From Hamadaea sp013361475 (GTDB taxonomy: Bacteria > Actinomycetota > Actinomycetes > Mycobacteriales > Micromonosporaceae): 64,000 nucleotides of DNA. Below are positions 52,568-61,031 of the stretch, piece after piece. Every line of letters starts with the position of its first letter. The first letter of the stretch is position 1. The notes beneath the pieces were generated by a model. That model saw nothing but the letters and a program-made list of their open reading frames with translations. It was not told the DNA's origin and did not search any database. The stretch covers positions 310,001 through 374,000 of the forward strand of contig NZ_JBFAHM010000001.1 in the NCBI RefSeq assembly GCF_040654195.1, written 5' to 3'. Both the position numbers and the translations under genes were made by a program.

Positions 52568-53230
52568 TTGTTCGGTTTCGGGGGGACTCCGAAGACGCAT
52601 GGCCAACTGGCCAAGGAGGAGTTCGGCGCCGGCTGGGATCACATGGTGCAGGCCGCGTCGCACGCTGCCGGAGGCATGGGATCGGCGGTCGGGCCACGGG
52701 CCCACGCCATGCGGTCAATGATCACGCCTGCCGCTGGGCGTGTCCGCGGCATCGCGTCGTCGGGGTGGGACACTACGGTGAGCACGATCTCGCCGCTGGT
52801 GATGGCCGCTCGGGAAGGCGCCCGGGAGGCGACCGAGGCGGCCCTCAAGGAGAAGGCCAAGCTCGCGAAGCTGGCCAAGAGGGAGGAGCGGATGAAGCAG
52901 AAGCGGATCGGGCTGGCCGTCGGCCTGCTCGCCGCCGGGGTTGCCGTCGGTGCCGCCGCCGCGCTGGTGATGCGCCGCCGCCGTCGGTCGACCTGGGAGG
53001 AGTACGACCCGTCGCAGGCGCTCGACACCGCGATGGAGTCGGCCTCCAACACCCTCGACAAGGCGTCCAACGGCCTTGAGAAGGCGTCGGACAAGACGGC
53101 GGAGAAGATGCGGAGCGCCGGCGACAAGGTCGGCGGCATGGGCCGGAACGCCGCCGAAGAGACGCGCGCGATGGCCAATGAGATGACCGACACGCCGTCG
53201 CCGTCGAAGAACGGCGTACGCCGGAGCTGA
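52568..53230 (+). CDS. Single-pass membrane protein with helical Ala/Lys-rich tail (YtxH-like)
   Basis: A 220-residue protein starting at TTG 52568, supported by GGAGGT 7 bases upstream. Residues 1-110 are helical and basic near the end; one membrane helix lies at about 118-138, followed by RRRRR and an amphipathic heptad-like tail (SASNTLDKASNGLEKASDKTA). It resembles YtxH-type stress proteins. Function is unknown. Confidence 0.75.
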   Translation: MFGFGGTPKTHGQLAKEEFGAGWDHMVQAASHAAGGMGSAVGPRAHAMRSMITPAAGRVRGIASSGWDTTVSTISPLVMAAREGAREATEAALKEKAKLAKLAKREERMKQKRIGLAVGLLAAGVAVGAAAALVMRRRRRSTWEEYDPSQALDTAMESASNTLDKASNGLEKASDKTAEKMRSAGDKVGGMGRNAAEETRAMANEMTDTPSPSKNGVRRS

Positions 53231-53244
53231 CGGTCGCGGACGAC

Positions 53245-53276
53245 AAGCCGGTGGGACTGCAAGCGCCCACCGGCTT
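53245..53276 (+). terminator. Terminator hairpin before the rhomboid gene
   Basis: AAGCCGGTGGG and its exact complement flank a 10-base loop, 14 bases after the preceding stop. Confidence 0.7.
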
Positions 53277-53304
53277 CACGGCAAGCTGACGTAGCCTGGT
53301 CGGC

Positions 53305-54219
53305 ATGACAACTGTCGGCCAGGTACCGGTCTGTTACCGTCACCCCCAACGTGAGACATATCTGTCCTGCTCACGGTGTGGCCGTCCGATCTGCCCCGAC
53401 TGCATGATCCCCGCGTCGGTCGGGCATCAATGTCCGGAGTGCGTCCGCGAGGGTTCGCGCAACCAACGGACACCCGTCACCGCGTTCGGCGGCGACGCCC
53501 GTCGTGGTTCTCAGGGTTACGTCACCAAGGGCCTCATCGCGATCAACGTGGCCATGCTCCTTATCGGACTGCTGATGAGCGGCGCCGGCAGTCTGTTCGG
53601 CGGCAACTGGGGCGGTCTGCTCGGTGGCGACAGCTCGCTGAGCGAGTGGGGCGGCATGGTCGGCTCCCAGACCGTCATGTCCGACGGCCGGCTGCAGTAT
53701 TACGACGTCATCGCGCAAGGCGAGGCGTACCGCTTCCTGACCAACATGTTCCTGCATGCCGGCCTGCTCCACCTGGCGCTGAACATGTGGGCGCTCTGGG
53801 TCGTCGGCCGGGTGATCGAACAGGCCCTCGGCCCGCTGCGGTTCCTCGCCCTTTACCTGGTCGCCGGGCTCGGCGGCAGCCTCGCGATCTACCTCTTCAC
53901 CGGGCCGTACCTGACCGTCGGCGCGTCCGGCGCGATCTTCGGCCTGTTCGCGGCGCTGTTCATCCTGCTCCGGCGGGTCGGCCGGGACGCGACCGGGATG
54001 CTCTCGCTGATCCTGATCAACGTCGTCTTCACCTTCGTCGTCCCGGGCATCTCCATCGCCGGGCACCTGGGCGGGCTCTTCACCGGTGCGGTCGCCGCCG
54101 CCGGACTGGCCTACGCCCCGCAGAAGAACCGCGCGATCATCCAATACACCTCGCTCGGCGCCATCTTCGTGGTGATCGTCGCGGTCGCCCTGATCCGGGC
54201 GGCGACGCTCAGCTACTGA
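53305..54219 (+). CDS. Rhomboid intramembrane serine protease with N-terminal zinc-ribbon
   Basis: A 304-residue protein. Residues 10-46 hold C/H ligands (CYRH, CSRCGRPICPDCM, HQCPEC) of a B-box-like zinc finger. Six or seven helices follow. The catalytic dyad is Ser208 (GASGAIFG) and His254 (GHLGG), with the loop-helix motif HAGLLHLALN (H151-N160) forming the oxyanion site. It cleaves membrane helices; the zinc module may bind protein partners. Its end overlaps the sensor kinase gene by 7 bases. Confidence 0.95.
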   Translation: MTTVGQVPVCYRHPQRETYLSCSRCGRPICPDCMIPASVGHQCPECVREGSRNQRTPVTAFGGDARRGSQGYVTKGLIAINVAMLLIGLLMSGAGSLFGGNWGGLLGGDSSLSEWGGMVGSQTVMSDGRLQYYDVIAQGEAYRFLTNMFLHAGLLHLALNMWALWVVGRVIEQALGPLRFLALYLVAGLGGSLAIYLFTGPYLTVGASGAIFGLFAALFILLRRVGRDATGMLSLILINVVFTFVVPGISIAGHLGGLFTGAVAAAGLAYAPQKNRAIIQYTSLGAIFVVIVAVALIRAATLSY

Positions 54220-55604
54220 CGCGGCAGGGTCACGGTCAGCGCCGCCCCGCCTTCGGGCGCGTGCCCGGCGCTGATCGTGCCACCCAATCGGCGTACCAGT
54301 CCGGCCGCCAAGGCGAGGCCGAGACCGCTGCCCACTTTGCGTACCCCTTGATATCGCTGGTGGAGCGCGCCGCGCTGGAAGGCGACGGCGAGATCGTCGT
54401 CGGTGAAGCCCGGTCCGCCGTCGCGGACCTGGACTATCGCGGCCTGCGGGTTCGCGGTCAGCTCGACCATGATCGGCCGGCCTGGCGGGACCACGCGCAG
54501 CGCGTTCTCCAGCAGGCCGTCGATCACCTGCCGGAGGCGGCCGGGGTCCGTGGTCACCCGCAGCTCCGCGTCGGGCGCCTGCACCTTCAGTGGTACGCCG
54601 TGTGCAGTGCACCGGGGCTGCCAAGCGTCGTGCACCGCCCGGACGACCGGGACGAGATCCACGATCGCGGTCTGGAGGGGGAAGTCCACCGCGTCCAGGC
54701 GCGCCAGGGCGAGCAGGTCGTCGATGAGCCGGGCCAGGTGGTCGGCCTCGCCGAGCATGGTCTTGCCGACCGGCGCGGTCTCGTTCTCCTGGACCACCCC
54801 GTCGGCGAGCGCTTCGGCATAGCCGCGCAGCGTGGTCAGCGGCGTCTTCAGCTCGTGCGAGATGGAGAGCAGGAACTCGCGTTGCCGGGCCTCCGAGACG
54901 GCCAGCGCTCCGGCCAGCTCGTTCAGGGCCAGCGCCAGATCGGCGACCTCCGGGGGTTCCTCCACCGGTACGCGTACCGCGTGATCCCCGGCGCGGATGC
55001 GGGCGGCGGCGACGGCGGCGTTCCGCAGCGGACGTGTCAGCCGACGAGCCAGGAGTACGCCGGCCAGCATCCCGGCGAGCAGGCCCGCCCCGAGGGGGAA
55101 CCACAGTCCCTTGAGGACGGCCCAGGCGGTGCCGGTGGCGGCCGGCGCGGTCAGCACCACGCCGTCGCCGTCCCCGACCGGGCGGCCCTCCACCAGGGAC
55201 AGTCTTCCGCCGAGCGACGTCCGCCGGCTGATCGACTGGCCCTGACTGATCTGCCGCACGATCGACTCCGGCAGACCAGGGCGGTCGCTGACGCCGTTGC
55301 GGATGAGGTAGATCTCGACGTCTCGTTTGCGCAGCGTGGTCGCGAGGCGCTCCTCGTCGGCCGTACGCCCCCGGTCGAGCCGGTTCCGCAGCACCTCGGT
55401 CACCAGCTGCGCTTCTTCGGCGAGCACTTGGCGAGCCCGGTTGTCGGCCACGCGTACCGCGATCGGGATCGCGACGAGGGCGGTGACCAGCACGGAGACC
55501 AACGCGACCGCCGCTCCGGCGAACCCCGCTCGGGTGACCAGGCCGGCTCGGCGCGGTTGAGACGGGGTCAGCAGCTGCAGCGGCCTGGTCAGCTCGTCGC
55601 GCAC
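54213..55604 (-). CDS. BaeS/EnvZ-type sensor histidine kinase
   Basis: A 463-residue sensor: helix 1 (about 27-50), an extracellular domain (about 52-160), helix 2 (about 165-187), HAMP, and the kinase core with His250 (SISHELKTPLTTLRG), N-box LLENALRVVPPG, and GSGLGLALA. GTG 55604 overlaps the response-regulator gene by 16 bases. It phosphorylates the regulator encoded just upstream. The stimulus is likely envelope-related, given the extracellular domain. Confidence 0.94.
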   Translation of the reverse strand: MRDELTRPLQLLTPSQPRRAGLVTRAGFAGAAVALVSVLVTALVAIPIAVRVADNRARQVLAEEAQLVTEVLRNRLDRGRTADEERLATTLRKRDVEIYLIRNGVSDRPGLPESIVRQISQGQSISRRTSLGGRLSLVEGRPVGDGDGVVLTAPAATGTAWAVLKGLWFPLGAGLLAGMLAGVLLARRLTRPLRNAAVAAARIRAGDHAVRVPVEEPPEVADLALALNELAGALAVSEARQREFLLSISHELKTPLTTLRGYAEALADGVVQENETAPVGKTMLGEADHLARLIDDLLALARLDAVDFPLQTAIVDLVPVVRAVHDAWQPRCTAHGVPLKVQAPDAELRVTTDPGRLRQVIDGLLENALRVVPPGRPIMVELTANPQAAIVQVRDGGPGFTDDDLAVAFQRGALHQRYQGVRKVGSGLGLALAAGLVRRLGGTISAGHAPEGGAALTVTLPRQ

Positions 55605-56272
55605 GCGTACCCCACTCCGCGGACGGTCCGGATGACGGTCGCGTCGGCACCGAGCTTCGCGCGTACCTGGGCGACGTGCACGTCGACGGTCCTCGTCCCG
55701 CCGTGGGCGGCGTACCCCCAGACCGCGCTGAGCAGCTCCTCCCGGGTGAACACACGGCCGGGCCGCTGCATCAGATGGGCGAGCAGGTCGAACTCGGTCG
55801 CCGTGAAGGCGAGGTCCCGGCCGCTCGCGGTGACCGTCCGCGTGGCCGGATCGAGGCGTACGCCGCCGACGGTGCGGCTGCGGTCCGGCTCCGGCCGCCC
55901 GCCGCTGCGGCGCAGCACCGCGCGGAGCCGGGCGACCAGTTCCCGCGGGCTGAACGGCTTGGTCAGATAGTCGTCGGCGCCCAGTTCGAGCCCGACGATC
56001 CGGTCGACCTCGTCGTCGCGGGCGGTGAGGAAGACGACGGGAGTCCAGTCGTCGTCGGCCCGGAGGCGGCGGCAGATCTCGGTGCCGTCGAATCCCGGCA
56101 GCGCGATGTCCAGTACGCACGCGACCGGGCGCAGCCGCCGGGCGGCCGCCAGCCCGGCCGGGCCGTCGCGTTCGACGTGCACCCCGAAGCCGTCCCGCTG
56201 GAGGTAGAGCCGGACCAGATCGGAGATGGCCGGCTCGTCCTCCACGACGAGGATCAGTCCCTTGTCGGTCAC
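55589..56272 (-). CDS. OmpR/PhoB-family response regulator
   Basis: A 227-residue regulator: receiver domain with VVEDE, phospho-acceptor Asp55 (VLDIALPG), Thr (FLTARD) and Lys (YLTKPF), followed by a winged helix (about 128-225; AFTATEFDLLAHLMQRPGRV, TVDVHVAQVRAKL). GTG 56272 lies just below two TTGTACG direct repeats, probably its own binding site. Confidence 0.96.
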   Translation of the reverse strand: MTDKGLILVVEDEPAISDLVRLYLQRDGFGVHVERDGPAGLAAARRLRPVACVLDIALPGFDGTEICRRLRADDDWTPVVFLTARDDEVDRIVGLELGADDYLTKPFSPRELVARLRAVLRRSGGRPEPDRSRTVGGVRLDPATRTVTASGRDLAFTATEFDLLAHLMQRPGRVFTREELLSAVWGYAAHGGTRTVDVHVAQVRAKLGADATVIRTVRGVGYACATS

Positions 56273-56281
56273 CGCCCCATC

Positions 56282-56299
56282 TTGTACGGAGTTTGTACG
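56282..56299. promoter_or_regulatory. Direct repeat TTGTACG-N4-TTGTACG before the response-regulator gene
   Basis: Two identical TTGTACG half-sites are 11 bases apart, one helical turn, 10 bases upstream of the GTG at 56272. This spacing is classic for OmpR/PhoB dimers and suggests autoregulation. Confidence 0.55.
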
Positions 56300-56322
56300 A
56301 GGCAGGTAAGGCGGAGGTCAGA

Positions 56323-56757
56323 TCAGTACGCGCCCAGCGGGCTGACCAGCCGGGGCGGCTCGGTCGCGACAGTGCGCTGGGCGGCGAGCGTACGCGGCTT
56401 GAAGATGTGACTGAGCAGCGCGTCGAGGTGCCAGACGTGCTTCGGATGCCCGACCTTGATGAGGAACCGTTCGCGTACGCCGTCGATCGCGGTGGCCGCG
56501 AACTCGACGGCGCCCAGCCGCTGGTCGGGGTGCCAGACGACGTTGCTCAGGTGGCGCAGCTCGGTATTGAGGTGCAGCCGCATCTGCCGCAGCAGTCGCG
56601 ACTCCTGCGTCACCACGAGCCGCCGATAGGTGAGGACGAGCAGATACTCCCGGCCGAGGGGCCGCTCCGGGCGCGTGCATCGAGTGACCAGGACCGCGCC
56701 GTCGTCGGGCTCGACACACCGGCGCATCACGTGCATGTGGCGGGTGACGGTCGCCAT
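56323..56757 (-). CDS. Conserved-type hypothetical protein (small PH-like/beta-rich)
   Basis: A 144-residue soluble protein, beta-rich in its first 100 residues (GAVLVTRCTRPERPLGREYLL split; LVVTQESRLLRQ) with a C-terminal helical IFKPRTLAAQ segment. The pattern resembles bacterial PH-like domains, but no firm family can be named. ATG 56757 is preferred over an in-frame start at 56901 because the extension has no ribosome site and overlaps the neighbouring promoter region. Confidence 0.65.
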   Translation of the reverse strand: MATVTRHMHVMRRCVEPDDGAVLVTRCTRPERPLGREYLLVLTYRRLVVTQESRLLRQMRLHLNTELRHLSNVVWHPDQRLGAVEFAATAIDGVRERFLIKVGHPKHVWHLDALLSHIFKPRTLAAQRTVATEPPRLVSPLGAY

Positions 56758-56907
56758 CGGGAGACCGGCTTCCGCCGTCGCTGGCAGAAACGTTCTGGAG
56801 AACACGTCCACGGAAGTTTCAACGAGTGCAAGATGCACCGGACACCGCTTACCAGCTTCGTACCTGGAACTGATCGGCGGGGAGCATTCTCGGCGCAGCA
56901 TCTGGAC

Positions 56908-57471
56908 ATGCGAAAGGTTCTTGTTTCGATGCTGCTCGGGGCGGCTCTACTCGGTGGCGCGACCGCCTGCGGACCCGCCGACGTCGCCGGTGCGACCGGC
57001 CAGGCCGCCGCAGAGTTCACTCCGGAGGGTGAGGCTTTGGTTGCGCTCGGCTTCGATCCGGAGGCTGTGGCCGCCGCCGAACCCGGGTTCGCCGCCGCGA
57101 TCGCCCCCGCGTCCACCGTCACTCCGTCGCCTTCCGGCAAGCGGGACTGGCGCAAGCGCCGGGCGGTACGCGTACTGCTGGCGAGGAACACGCTGCACGG
57201 CGAAGCGGTGGTACAGAAGAAGGACGGAACCACGGTCACCGTGCTGGTCCAGAAAGGAGTGATCACCGAGTTGACCGCCGATCGAGTGACGGTCAAGTCG
57301 GCGGACGGCTTCACGCTGACCTGGTCGCTCGGCGATCAGCTCCGAGTCGTCGAGAAGCGGAAGGCGGTCCAGCCGACCGAGGTCAAGGTCGGCCAGCAGA
57401 TCGGGGTGGCCGGGGCCCGGCAGCAGGACGACGCGGTCGCCCGCTTCATCCTGATTCCAGCGCAGAAATAG
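56908..57471 (+). CDS. Putative lipoprotein
   Basis: A 187-residue exported protein with a lipoprotein signal ending GGATAC (Cys21). The mature part has an acidic helical section (about 35-70), a linker and a C-terminal beta-rich domain (about 85-187; EAVVQKKDGTTVTVLVQKG). It is divergent from the hypothetical gene at 56757. No family was recognised. Confidence 0.77.
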   Translation: MRKVLVSMLLGAALLGGATACGPADVAGATGQAAAEFTPEGEALVALGFDPEAVAAAEPGFAAAIAPASTVTPSPSGKRDWRKRRAVRVLLARNTLHGEAVVQKKDGTTVTVLVQKGVITELTADRVTVKSADGFTLTWSLGDQLRVVEKRKAVQPTEVKVGQQIGVAGARQQDDAVARFILIPAQK

Positions 57472-57499
57472 TCGTTCGTCACCGGATCCAGTATTCTCA

Positions 57500-57526
57500 G
57501 CGGTGCTGCGAGCCACGCAGCACCGC
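57500..57526 (+). terminator. Terminator after the lipoprotein gene
   Basis: GCGGTGCTGCG and its exact complement flank an AGCCA loop. Confidence 0.75.
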
Positions 57527-57599
57527 GATTGTGCGCCGGCCTCGGGTCAACGGCTACGCTGTCCCCGATCTGTCGGGGTGAGGCTGGAGTTCTGCCGCC

Positions 57600-58298
57600 A
57601 TGAAGCTGTCCATTTTGATGCCGGTCTACAACGAGGAAGAGCGGCTGCCGGAGGCGCTGAAGCAGGCGCTGGCGGTCGAGTACCCGTGCGACGTCGAACT
57701 GGTCGTGGTCAACGACGGCAGCTCGGACCGGACCCGGGAGATCCTGGAGGGCTGGGAGGACGCCCGCCTCCGCCCGATCAACCACGAGCGCAACAAGGGC
57801 AAGGGCGCGGCGATCCGCACCGCGGTGGACGCGGCCGACGGGGATTACATGGTGATCCTCGACGCCGATCTGGAGTACGACCCGAAGGACATCCCGCGCC
57901 TGCTGGAGCCGGTCCTGGACGGCAAGGCCAAGATCGTCTACGGCAATCGGAGCTTCGGCGGGCACGCCGCCTTCTCCTTCTGGTACGTCATGGGCAACAA
58001 GGGCGTCACCCTGTTCGCCAACATCCTCTACAACAGCTACATCGGCGACCTCGAGACCTGCTACAAGCTCATGCCGCTGGAGCTGTACCGCTCGCTGGCG
58101 ATCAAGTCCAAGGGCTTCGGCATGGAGGCGGAGGTCACCGGTAAGCTGCTGCGCCGCCGGATGCGCCCCTACGAGGTGCCGATCAGCTACCACGCCCGCA
58201 CGCGCGAGGAAGGCAAGAAGATCACCGCGATGGACGGGGTCGAGGCGCTGCTCATCCTCCTGCGCGAGCGCATCCGCCCAGTGCCTAGGCAGCGGTGA
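57600..58298 (+). CDS. GT2 glycosyltransferase (polyprenol-phosphate sugar synthase-like)
   Basis: A 232-residue GT-A enzyme: VYNEEERLPE, VVNDGSSDRTREIL, RNKGKGAAIRTAV and the metal-binding DADLEYDP motif, then GNRSFGG. There are no C-terminal membrane helices. It resembles dolichol-phosphate mannose synthases and probably makes polyprenyl-phosphate sugars for surface glycosylation. A GGAG site lies 11 bases before ATG 57600. Its end overlaps the convergent oxidoreductase gene by 14 bases. Confidence 0.93.
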   Translation: MKLSILMPVYNEEERLPEALKQALAVEYPCDVELVVVNDGSSDRTREILEGWEDARLRPINHERNKGKGAAIRTAVDAADGDYMVILDADLEYDPKDIPRLLEPVLDGKAKIVYGNRSFGGHAAFSFWYVMGNKGVTLFANILYNSYIGDLETCYKLMPLELYRSLAIKSKGFGMEAEVTGKLLRRRMRPYEVPISYHARTREEGKKITAMDGVEALLILLRERIRPVPRQR

Positions 58299-59193
58299 CG
58301 GTCAGCACGACCTTCCCCAGGTGAGCGTTGGCGGCGACCCGCTCGTGCGCCTTCGCCGCCTCCTCGACCGGGAACGTCGTGTCGATCACGGGACGGATGC
58401 GCCCATCCTCGATCATCGGCCACACCTCATCGCGTACCGCTGAGACGATCGCGGCCTTCTCCACCACGGGCCGCGAGCGGAGCGTGGTGCCGGCCACCGT
58501 CAGGCGCTTGCTCACCAGCGCGCCGAGGTCCAGCTCCGCGCGGCGCCCGCCCTGCAGGCCGATGATCACGAGCCGGCCGCCGGTGGCCAGGGCCGTGACG
58601 TTCTTCCCCAGGTACGCGCCCCCGATGATGTCGAGGACGAGATCAGCCTGTACGCCGCTGAAATCGTCCTCGCGATAGTCGAGGAGTTCGTCCGCGCCCA
58701 GCTCGCGCAGCTTCTCGTGCTTCTCCCGCCGAGCCGTGGCGACCACCCGAGCGCCGAGCGCCTTGGCATATTGGATCGCGAACGTGCCGATCCCGCTGCC
58801 GCCGCCGTGAATGAGCACGGTCTCGCCCGGAGCGAGCCGCCCCACCATCGTGAGGTTCGACCAGACGGTGCAGGCGACCTCGGGCAGCGCCGCCGCCTCG
58901 ACCAAGCTCAAGCCCTCGGGCTTGGGCAGGATCTGGCCCTCCGGCACGGCGACGCGCTCGGCATAGCCACCCCCGGCGAGCAGCGCGCACACCTCCGACC
59001 CGTCGGCGAGCCGACCCGCGCACTCCAACCCCAAGTACGCCGGCGCACCGGGCGGCGGCGGATAGAACCCCTGAACCTGCAACAGGTCGGCGCGGTTCAC
59101 CGCGGTCGCGGCGACCTCGACGAGCACCTCACCCGGACCCGGCTCCGGCTCGGGCACCTCGCGCCAGACGAGGTCACCGGTCATAGCACGCAT
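58285..59193 (-). CDS. NAD(P)H:quinone oxidoreductase-like MDR protein
   Basis: A 302-residue zinc-free medium-chain dehydrogenase/reductase. GroES-like N-terminus (EPEPGPGEVLVEVAATAVNRADLLQVQG in two parts) and NADP site HGGGSGIGTFAIQYAKALGA. It resembles TP53I3/QOR enzymes that reduce quinones with NADPH. ATG 59193 or 59184 may start it. Confidence 0.94.
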   Translation of the reverse strand: MRAMTGDLVWREVPEPEPGPGEVLVEVAATAVNRADLLQVQGFYPPPPGAPAYLGLECAGRLADGSEVCALLAGGGYAERVAVPEGQILPKPEGLSLVEAAALPEVACTVWSNLTMVGRLAPGETVLIHGGGSGIGTFAIQYAKALGARVVATARREKHEKLRELGADELLDYREDDFSGVQADLVLDIIGGAYLGKNVTALATGGRLVIIGLQGGRRAELDLGALVSKRLTVAGTTLRSRPVVEKAAIVSAVRDEVWPMIEDGRIRPVIDTTFPVEEAAKAHERVAANAHLGKVVLTVTAA

Positions 59194-59231
59194 GCCTGTA
59201 GGCTACGGTGCGAGCCCGTCACAACGGGCTG

Positions 59232-59318
59232 GGAGGGTTCGCCTAGTGGCCGAGGGCGGCGGTCTTGAAAACCGCTAAGGCAGCGATGTCTTCCAGGGTT
59301 CGAATCCCTGACCCTCCG
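59232..59318 (+). tRNA. tRNA-Ser (anticodon TGA)
   Basis: An 87-base tRNA with acceptor stem GGAGGGT/ACCCTCC, anticodon loop CTTGAAA (TGA), a long variable arm and T-arm GGGTTCGAATCCC. CCA is not encoded. It reads UCN serine codons. Confidence 0.96.
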
Positions 59319-59343
59319 CAGGTGATGGTTATCAACACAGGTA

Positions 59344-59378
59344 GGGCAGTTATCCACAGGGTCTGTGGATAACTGCCC
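59344..59378. repeat. Inverted repeat carrying two head-to-head DnaA boxes
   Basis: Perfect 15-base arms, GGGCAGTTATCCACA and its complement, surround a 5-base loop 25 bases after tRNA-Ser. Each arm contains TTATCCACA, the consensus DnaA box; a near-match TTATCAACA lies just upstream (59329-59337). The hairpin may also terminate the tRNA transcript. Confidence 0.85.
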
Positions 59379-59425
59379 GCGTAACCCAGTCGATCTTGTT
59401 CGGAGATCCGGGCTACGCTGCGGCA

Positions 59426-59932
59426 ATGGAGATTCGGCTCGCGAATTCGAGTGATCTGCCGCTGCTGTCGGGGATCGAGGTCGAGGCCGGGCGCTTGTTC
59501 GCCGACGCCGGGATGGATGAGATCGCCGGGGACGAAGGCGCGCCGCTGTCCGTGCTGGCGGAGCACCAGGCCGCCGGGCACGCGTGGGTCGCCGAGGTCG
59601 ACGGCGCGGTGGTGGGCTACTTGATCGCCGAGGAGGTCGACGGCTGCCTGCACGTCGAGCAGATCTCGGTGCGGCCGGCGTACGGGCGGCGTGGCATCGG
59701 CGCGGCGTTGCTGGAGGCGGCCGCGGAGTGTGCGCTCGCCGAAAACCGGCCGGCGTTGACGCTCACCACGTTCGTCGAGGTGCCCTGGAATGCGCCCTAC
59801 TACGCTCGGCACGGCTACCGCCTGCTCGCCGAGGACGAGCTGACGCCCGGGCTGCGGGCAATTCGGGAGCGCGAAGCCGGGTTGGGGCTGGACAAGTGGC
59901 CGCGTACCGCGATGCGCCGCGACCTCGCCTAG
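59426..59932 (+). CDS. GNAT N-acetyltransferase
   Basis: A 168-residue acetyltransferase with EQISVRPAYGRRGIGAALLEAA (the acetyl-CoA loop, given in part) and YYARHGYRLL near the end. The motif order fits small GNATs acting on small molecules or amino groups. ATG 59426 opens the fold; an earlier in-frame ATG at 59396 adds a non-conserved stretch. Confidence 0.92.
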   Translation: MEIRLANSSDLPLLSGIEVEAGRLFADAGMDEIAGDEGAPLSVLAEHQAAGHAWVAEVDGAVVGYLIAEEVDGCLHVEQISVRPAYGRRGIGAALLEAAAECALAENRPALTLTTFVEVPWNAPYYARHGYRLLAEDELTPGLRAIREREAGLGLDKWPRTAMRRDLA

Positions 59933-59964
59933 CAACCCCGCGGGCGTGCGTGAAGGGCCTGAGG

Positions 59965-60732
59965 TCAGGGGCGGATGCAGCAGCCACTGCAGATCTTCGG
60001 CTGCTCGAGGGTGAACGCCAGGCAGCACGTCTTCCGCTGGACGGAGAGCCCCGACTCGGTCGTGCAGATGTCCACGAGGTCCTCGAGGTCCAACGCCGCG
60101 AGCAGGCACAGCAGCGAGTCGTGAGTGGAGCCGGGGAGCGCGTCGCTGGCCCGGATCATCCCGTACGCGATGCCGGAGGCGACCGAGCCGAGCAGCGTAC
60201 GCCGGCCGACGTTGACCTCGGTGCGGATCGCGTCGAGCAGCGGGTTGAGGTGCCGGTCGAGCAGCGTCGTACGCAGAGTGGCGAGCAGTTCGTCCTCGTC
60301 GGCGACGACGATGGTCCCCGGCGTACCGGCGAGCCGGTCGGTCGGGAGCACGGCGAACGGTACCGGCGCGGTGCCGACTGTCAGGAACGGCGCCTCGTCG
60401 TGGAACTGGACGTAGGTGGTCTCGGCCGTCAACAGCGGTACGCGTCGCGCCGCCGCCCAGCTCAGCACGGTCGGCAGTCCGGCCCAGTAGCTGTAGCTCT
60501 TCCACGCGAGGGTGGCCGCCGCGTGCGGGGCCGCCTTCCAGCGTCGCGCCGCCGCCTGCAGCAGCAGGTCGAGGCCGGCCGGTTCGGTCAGCTTGGCCGC
60601 CTGGAGCCAGCCGGGGCCGGTCGCGACGTCGAGCCGGATCGCCTTCGCGGCGTCCATCACGGCGAGCGCGTTGGCGACGGGAGTCCAGGCCACGGGCGTA
60701 CGCCGAGGCGGCGCGAGCACCCCTGCCGTCAT
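59965..60732 (-). CDS. FhuF-like ferric iron reductase (2Fe-2S protein)
   Basis: A 255-residue protein ending in CCx10CxxC (C236, C237, C248, C251), the unusual [2Fe-2S] motif of FhuF siderophore-iron reductases. The rest is helical with conserved-looking SYWAG and MIR segments. It probably reduces Fe(III) from siderophores in the cytoplasm. ATG 60732 is preferred; 60753 is also possible. An iron box lies about 70 bases upstream, so expression should rise when iron is low. Confidence 0.92.
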   Translation of the reverse strand: MTAGVLAPPRRTPVAWTPVANALAVMDAAKAIRLDVATGPGWLQAAKLTEPAGLDLLLQAAARRWKAAPHAAATLAWKSYSYWAGLPTVLSWAAARRVPLLTAETTYVQFHDEAPFLTVGTAPVPFAVLPTDRLAGTPGTIVVADEDELLATLRTTLLDRHLNPLLDAIRTEVNVGRRTLLGSVASGIAYGMIRASDALPGSTHDSLLCLLAALDLEDLVDICTTESGLSVQRKTCCLAFTLEQPKICSGCCIRP

Positions 60733-60800
60733 CCCAGCCACCCTTCGGCCCACCTGTCTGGACTGCCCTCACGGAGAGCAACCGGGCCAGCGTAACCCCA

Positions 60801-60819
60801 TTAGGCTAGGCTTACCAGA
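60801..60819 (-). promoter_or_regulatory. IdeR/DmdR-type iron box
   Basis: TTAGGCTAGGCTTACCAGA matches the actinobacterial iron-box pattern TTAGGTTAGGCTAACCTAA at 14 of 19 positions, including the whole left half apart from one base. It lies upstream of the FhuF-like gene, a typical IdeR target. Confidence 0.75.
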
Positions 60820-61031
60820 CCGGGGCGCCACTTTGCGGTTCATCAGATCTCAGTGTGCCGTGATTTCCGACTCATGGCGGCCTGTTCTCCGAGATGCGTT
60901 CGCCCTTTGTCAAGCCACTTGTCGGGTATTCATCACGATCAGTACATAGATAGTCGTGCGCCCGAGACTGGAATCCTCACGCGCGCGAGCCACCGCGAAC
61001 CGGCCGGACCCGCGCGGAGCGGAGGGTGGCG

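Noticed and set aside
56323..56901. Longer 192-residue form of the hypothetical protein
   Set aside because: The first 48 codons lack a ribosome site and occupy the promoter region of the divergent lipoprotein gene; ATG 56757 fits better.
57563..57578. CCCCGA/TCGGGG hairpin before the GT2 gene as a riboswitch
   Set aside because: It is a 6-bp stem with a 4-base loop and no conserved aptamer features; it is too short to support more than a local structure.
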